Origin: CAUZIZ01 sp963579905 | GTDB lineage: Bacteria > Acidobacteriota > UBA6911 > RPQK01 > JAJDTT01 | NCBI GenBank assembly: GCA_963579905.1 | Contig: CAUZIZ010000009.1 | Location: 1 to 64,000, forward strand | Direction of reading: 5' to 3' | DNA: 64,000 nucleotides | Shown: positions 62,151 through 64,000 of the stretch, piece after piece | Numbering within the stretch: the stretch's first letter is position 1 | Layout: every line of letters starts with the position of its first letter | Position numbers and translations under genes: made by a program | Notes under the pieces: generated by a model | Databases searched by the model: none | The model's input: only the letters and a program-made list of their open reading frames with translations | Told to the model about the DNA's origin: nothing

Positions 62151-62807
62151 ATGAATTCGTTCTCGAAAGTGCAGGTACCAGGGCCGGAAGAGGCTCTTCC
62201 AGGGCGTCAGGAGCAGATGCCTGTGGCGGAGTCTCACTTTATTCTGAAAAGCCCTCTGAGTCCTTCTTTTCCAGAGGAAATGGAGCTAGCTCTTTTCGGT
62301 ATGGGCTGTTTCTGGGGCGCCGAGAGAAAGTTCTGGGAGGCGGAGGGCGTTTTTTCTACAGCGGTCGGTTATGCCGCGGGGCTCACTCCGAATCCCACCT
62401 ATCAGGAAGTCTGCAGCGGCAGAACCGGACACAACGAGGTGGTGCAGGTTGTGTTCGACCCAGGTTCTACCAACTACGAGGTCATGCTCAAGATTTTCTG
62501 GGAAAGTCACGATCCCACCCAGGGGATGAGGCAGGGCAACGATATGGGGACCCAGTACCGGTCGGGAATCTACACGTTCTCAGGCGAGCAGTCGAGCTTG
62601 GCTGAGACTTCTCGAAGTGCCTTCCAGGAGATGCTGACCCAGGCCGGATTCGCCGCCATCACGACGGAGATCCTGGCCGCACCCGAATTTTACTACGCCG
62701 AGGATTACCACCAGCAATACCTGGCCAAGAACCCCTATGGATACTGTGGTCTGGGTGGCACCGGGCTAACCTGTCCAGTTGGATTGAGCGCGGTTGAGGG
62801 CCGCTAA
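62151..62807 (+). CDS. msrA: Peptide methionine sulfoxide reductase A
   Basis: A 218-residue enzyme that reduces (S)-methionine sulfoxide in proteins. The catalytic motif G-M-G-C-F-W-G-A-E lies near residues 50-58, followed by Y-A-A-G and G-R-T-G-H-N-E-V-V-Q-V. The C-terminal extension G-Y-C-G-L-G-G-T-G-L-T-C-P carries the usual pair of resolving cysteines. Start at ATG 62151 with AAAGGAGACGATCC upstream. A ~45-residue N-terminal extension before the domain is longer than in most MsrA, so the native start could lie nearer the domain. The cupin-like gene follows 15 bases later. Confidence 0.92.
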   Translation: MNSFSKVQVPGPEEALPGRQEQMPVAESHFILKSPLSPSFPEEMELALFGMGCFWGAERKFWEAEGVFSTAVGYAAGLTPNPTYQEVCSGRTGHNEVVQVVFDPGSTNYEVMLKIFWESHDPTQGMRQGNDMGTQYRSGIYTFSGEQSSLAETSRSAFQEMLTQAGFAAITTEILAAPEFYYAEDYHQQYLAKNPYGYCGLGGTGLTCPVGLSAVEGR

Positions 62808-62822
62808 CTGACCGATATCGGG

Positions 62823-63264
62823 ATGAGTTGGCTCGGGGGAGGCCGAAATCCAAACCAAACAGATTTCTGAAGACCTGGTTTCCGAGCCCTCAGCGGATGC
62901 AGGCGGCTCCGGTTATGACTGTCTGGCTCCAGACGGTTCCGAGATTCGCCTGCTGCTGGCTCGAAAAGGAGGGAGTCTGGTCCACTGCAGTCTTGGAGCG
63001 GGCCAAGTATCGGCGCCGGTTCGCCATCAAACGGTGGAGGAGCTCTGGTATTTCATCGAAGGGCAGGGAGAAGTCTGGCGCAGGCCTCCGGGAGCGGCAA
63101 CCGGTGAGGTGACCTTGGTGCGACCTGGAACCGCCCTCGACCTACCGGTAGCAACCCACTTCCAGTTCAGAAACACGAGTACCCGGCCTCTGCGGTTCAT
63201 CATCGTCACGATGCCCCCCTGGCCAGGTGACGAAGAAGCAGTACCGGTTGACGGTATCTGGTAG
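62823..63264 (+). pseudogene. Cupin-domain protein, single-base shift at the start
   Basis: Begins at ATG 62823 (M-S-W-L-G), but the body is in another frame from about 62839 (E-A-E-I-Q-T-K-Q-I-S-E-D-L). Removing one base from the G run at 62834-62838 unites them into ~146 residues. The cupin strands are clear: E-E-L-W-Y-F-I-E-G-Q-G-E-V-W and P-V-A-T-H-F-Q-F-R-N-T. A metal-binding small barrel is likely, ligand unknown. It is coupled to msrA and may handle sulfur or redox compounds. The homopolymer position makes sequencing error plausible. Confidence 0.7.
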
Positions 63265-63265
63265 T

Positions 63266-63660
63266 AGCGGTGGCCTCCAGGCCCCCGTCCCTCGAGCCAG
63301 AGGCTCGAAAGAAAGAAGACTTCGGCCTGGAGACCGAACCCACGTCCTGATCCCGCAAGCAAAGCGAAGTCTCAGCTCAGCCCCACCCCCAGCAGCGCTG
63401 GCCCAATTCGAGAAAGAAACTTCGTCTGAATTCATCATCTACGCTGAAGGCGTTATTGCGTGTAGCCCAGGGTTGCAATGCGAAGCGAGCTGCCCTGGGT
63501 TTAAGTTGTCCCCTGCCTTTCCTACGCTGAAAGCGTTGTTGCCAATACGCCGCGGTCCGCAATAACCCCGTTGGGGTATGGGCCTTTAGCGAATCTGACC
63601 CAGGGTAGCTCGCTTCGCATTGCAACCCGGGGCTACACGCAATAACACCTTCGGCGTAGA
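63266..63660. repeat. Intergenic hairpin cluster
   Basis: 63267-63344 is the inverted partner of 38826-38909. 63366-63423 is a good copy (58 bases) of the GAAGTTTC...GAAACTTC repeat. 63450-63660 contains arms such as TAGCCCAGGGTTGCAATGCG and CGCATTGCAACCCGGGGCTA, forming a large hairpin with smaller ones inside. No gene. Confidence 0.8.
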
Positions 63661-63713
63661 TCCTCTCGAAGCAAACTCGTGGTTCCCTCCCAAGTGTGCT
63701 GAGGTCGCAGAAG

Positions 63714-64000
63714 CTAATTCTGACTCATCACCCAGCTGGGTTTCTTCAGAGCTTCGGCGTAGAGCTGCTTCCACTGACCCGAACCATCGTCGGGCACCAC
63801 TTCCATCTTCACACCCGGAGCGAATACGGGTCGGCGTCCGTTCATGAAGTCATCCCAATACTGTAGGCCGTGGGCGTAGTAGTCTGCTTCTCCGGCAGGC
63901 CAGGAGACACGGATCAACAGGTTTGGATGAGGATAGGGCTTAGCGATAGGGTCGATCCGGAATCGTTCGACGGCATCCCAATCCACCTCAACTCCGAGCC
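63714..64000 (-). CDS. C-terminal part of an unrecognised protein, cut by window edge
   Basis: The frame is open from the right window edge to a stop at 63714 (about 95 residues visible). It reads R-F-R-I-D-P-I-A-K-P-Y-P-H-P-N-L-L, then D-Y-Y-A-H-G-L-Q-Y-W-D-D-F-M-N-G-R-R-P, and ends K-K-P-S-W-V-M-S-Q-N. An internal ATG at 63986 is unlikely to be the start, since the frame continues upstream. No family is recognised. Confidence 0.5.
   Translation of the reverse strand, partial: LGVEVDWDAVERFRIDPIAKPYPHPNLLIRVSWPAGEADYYAHGLQYWDDFMNGRRPVFAPGVKMEVVPDDGSGQWKQLYAEALKKPSWVMSQN

Noticed and set aside
1..64000. tRNA, rRNA or riboswitch genes
   Set aside because: I looked for T-loop strings and known rRNA cores by eye and found none; a covariance-model search would be needed to be certain.

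Overview
The window looks like a piece of a heterotrophic bacterial chromosome, most likely from Acidobacteriota or a neighbouring phylum that degrades sulfated glycans. The pointers are a Ser/Thr kinase fused to a WD40-like propeller (58870-61662), a NWSLF-type sensor kinase family, several secreted proteins with twin-arginine leaders, sulfatases, a ThuA-like protein, PQQ-like, kelch and NHL propellers, and a TAXI-type TRAP transporter. This placement is inferred from gene families only; no rRNA or tRNA gene was seen.

Layout. 1-4400: a dispersed repeat, an AtzG-like/amidase pair, a BNR-propeller pseudogene and a MoaD/ThiS-like remnant. 4465-7910 (minus): a three-gene block of serine hydrolase, twin-arginine protein and SMP-30 protein. 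8129-15600: decayed propeller and alpha/beta hydrolase genes, a nucleotidyltransferase, a sialidase-like protein, a C69 dipeptidase and an HpcH aldolase. 15608-24660: a PHP metallohydrolase, an amidase, a second decayed propeller, an E1-like ThiF/MoeB protein and a Ni/Co-transporter-like protein. 25178-32925: repeats, a thioredoxin, a third propeller with a twin-arginine partner, a methyltransferase, a ThuA protein and a broken histidine kinase. 33042-35340: an AT-rich broken glycosyltransferase and a sulfatase scrap. 35343-38318: a TRAP permease and its receptor. 39677-50196: an NHL pseudogene, a fourth propeller, a sulfatase-propeller chimera, a cytochrome c-ankyrin-toroid protein and a two-propeller protein. 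50391-56215: yajQ and a ferredoxin-kelch-PQQ-sulfatase group. 56229-62807: an FHA-GAF-PP2C phosphatase between two inverted MITEs, a Ser/Thr kinase and msrA.

The dominant theme is one secreted propeller family, present in six copies that share an N-terminal L-V-D-[DN/E] motif and a C-terminal A-D-L-Y-S-F motif. The copies sit among sulfatases, amidases, ThuA and TAXI-TRAP genes, which suggests a catabolic territory for sulfated or amidated sugars. The substrate is not known.

The second theme is decay and repeats. At least a dozen genes carry frameshifts or in-frame stops. Many of the frameshifts fall in short G or C runs, so sequencing error must be excluded, but the premature stop codons point to real decay. 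Intergenic DNA is packed with several families of dispersed hairpins and two MITE-like elements with visible terminal inverted repeats.
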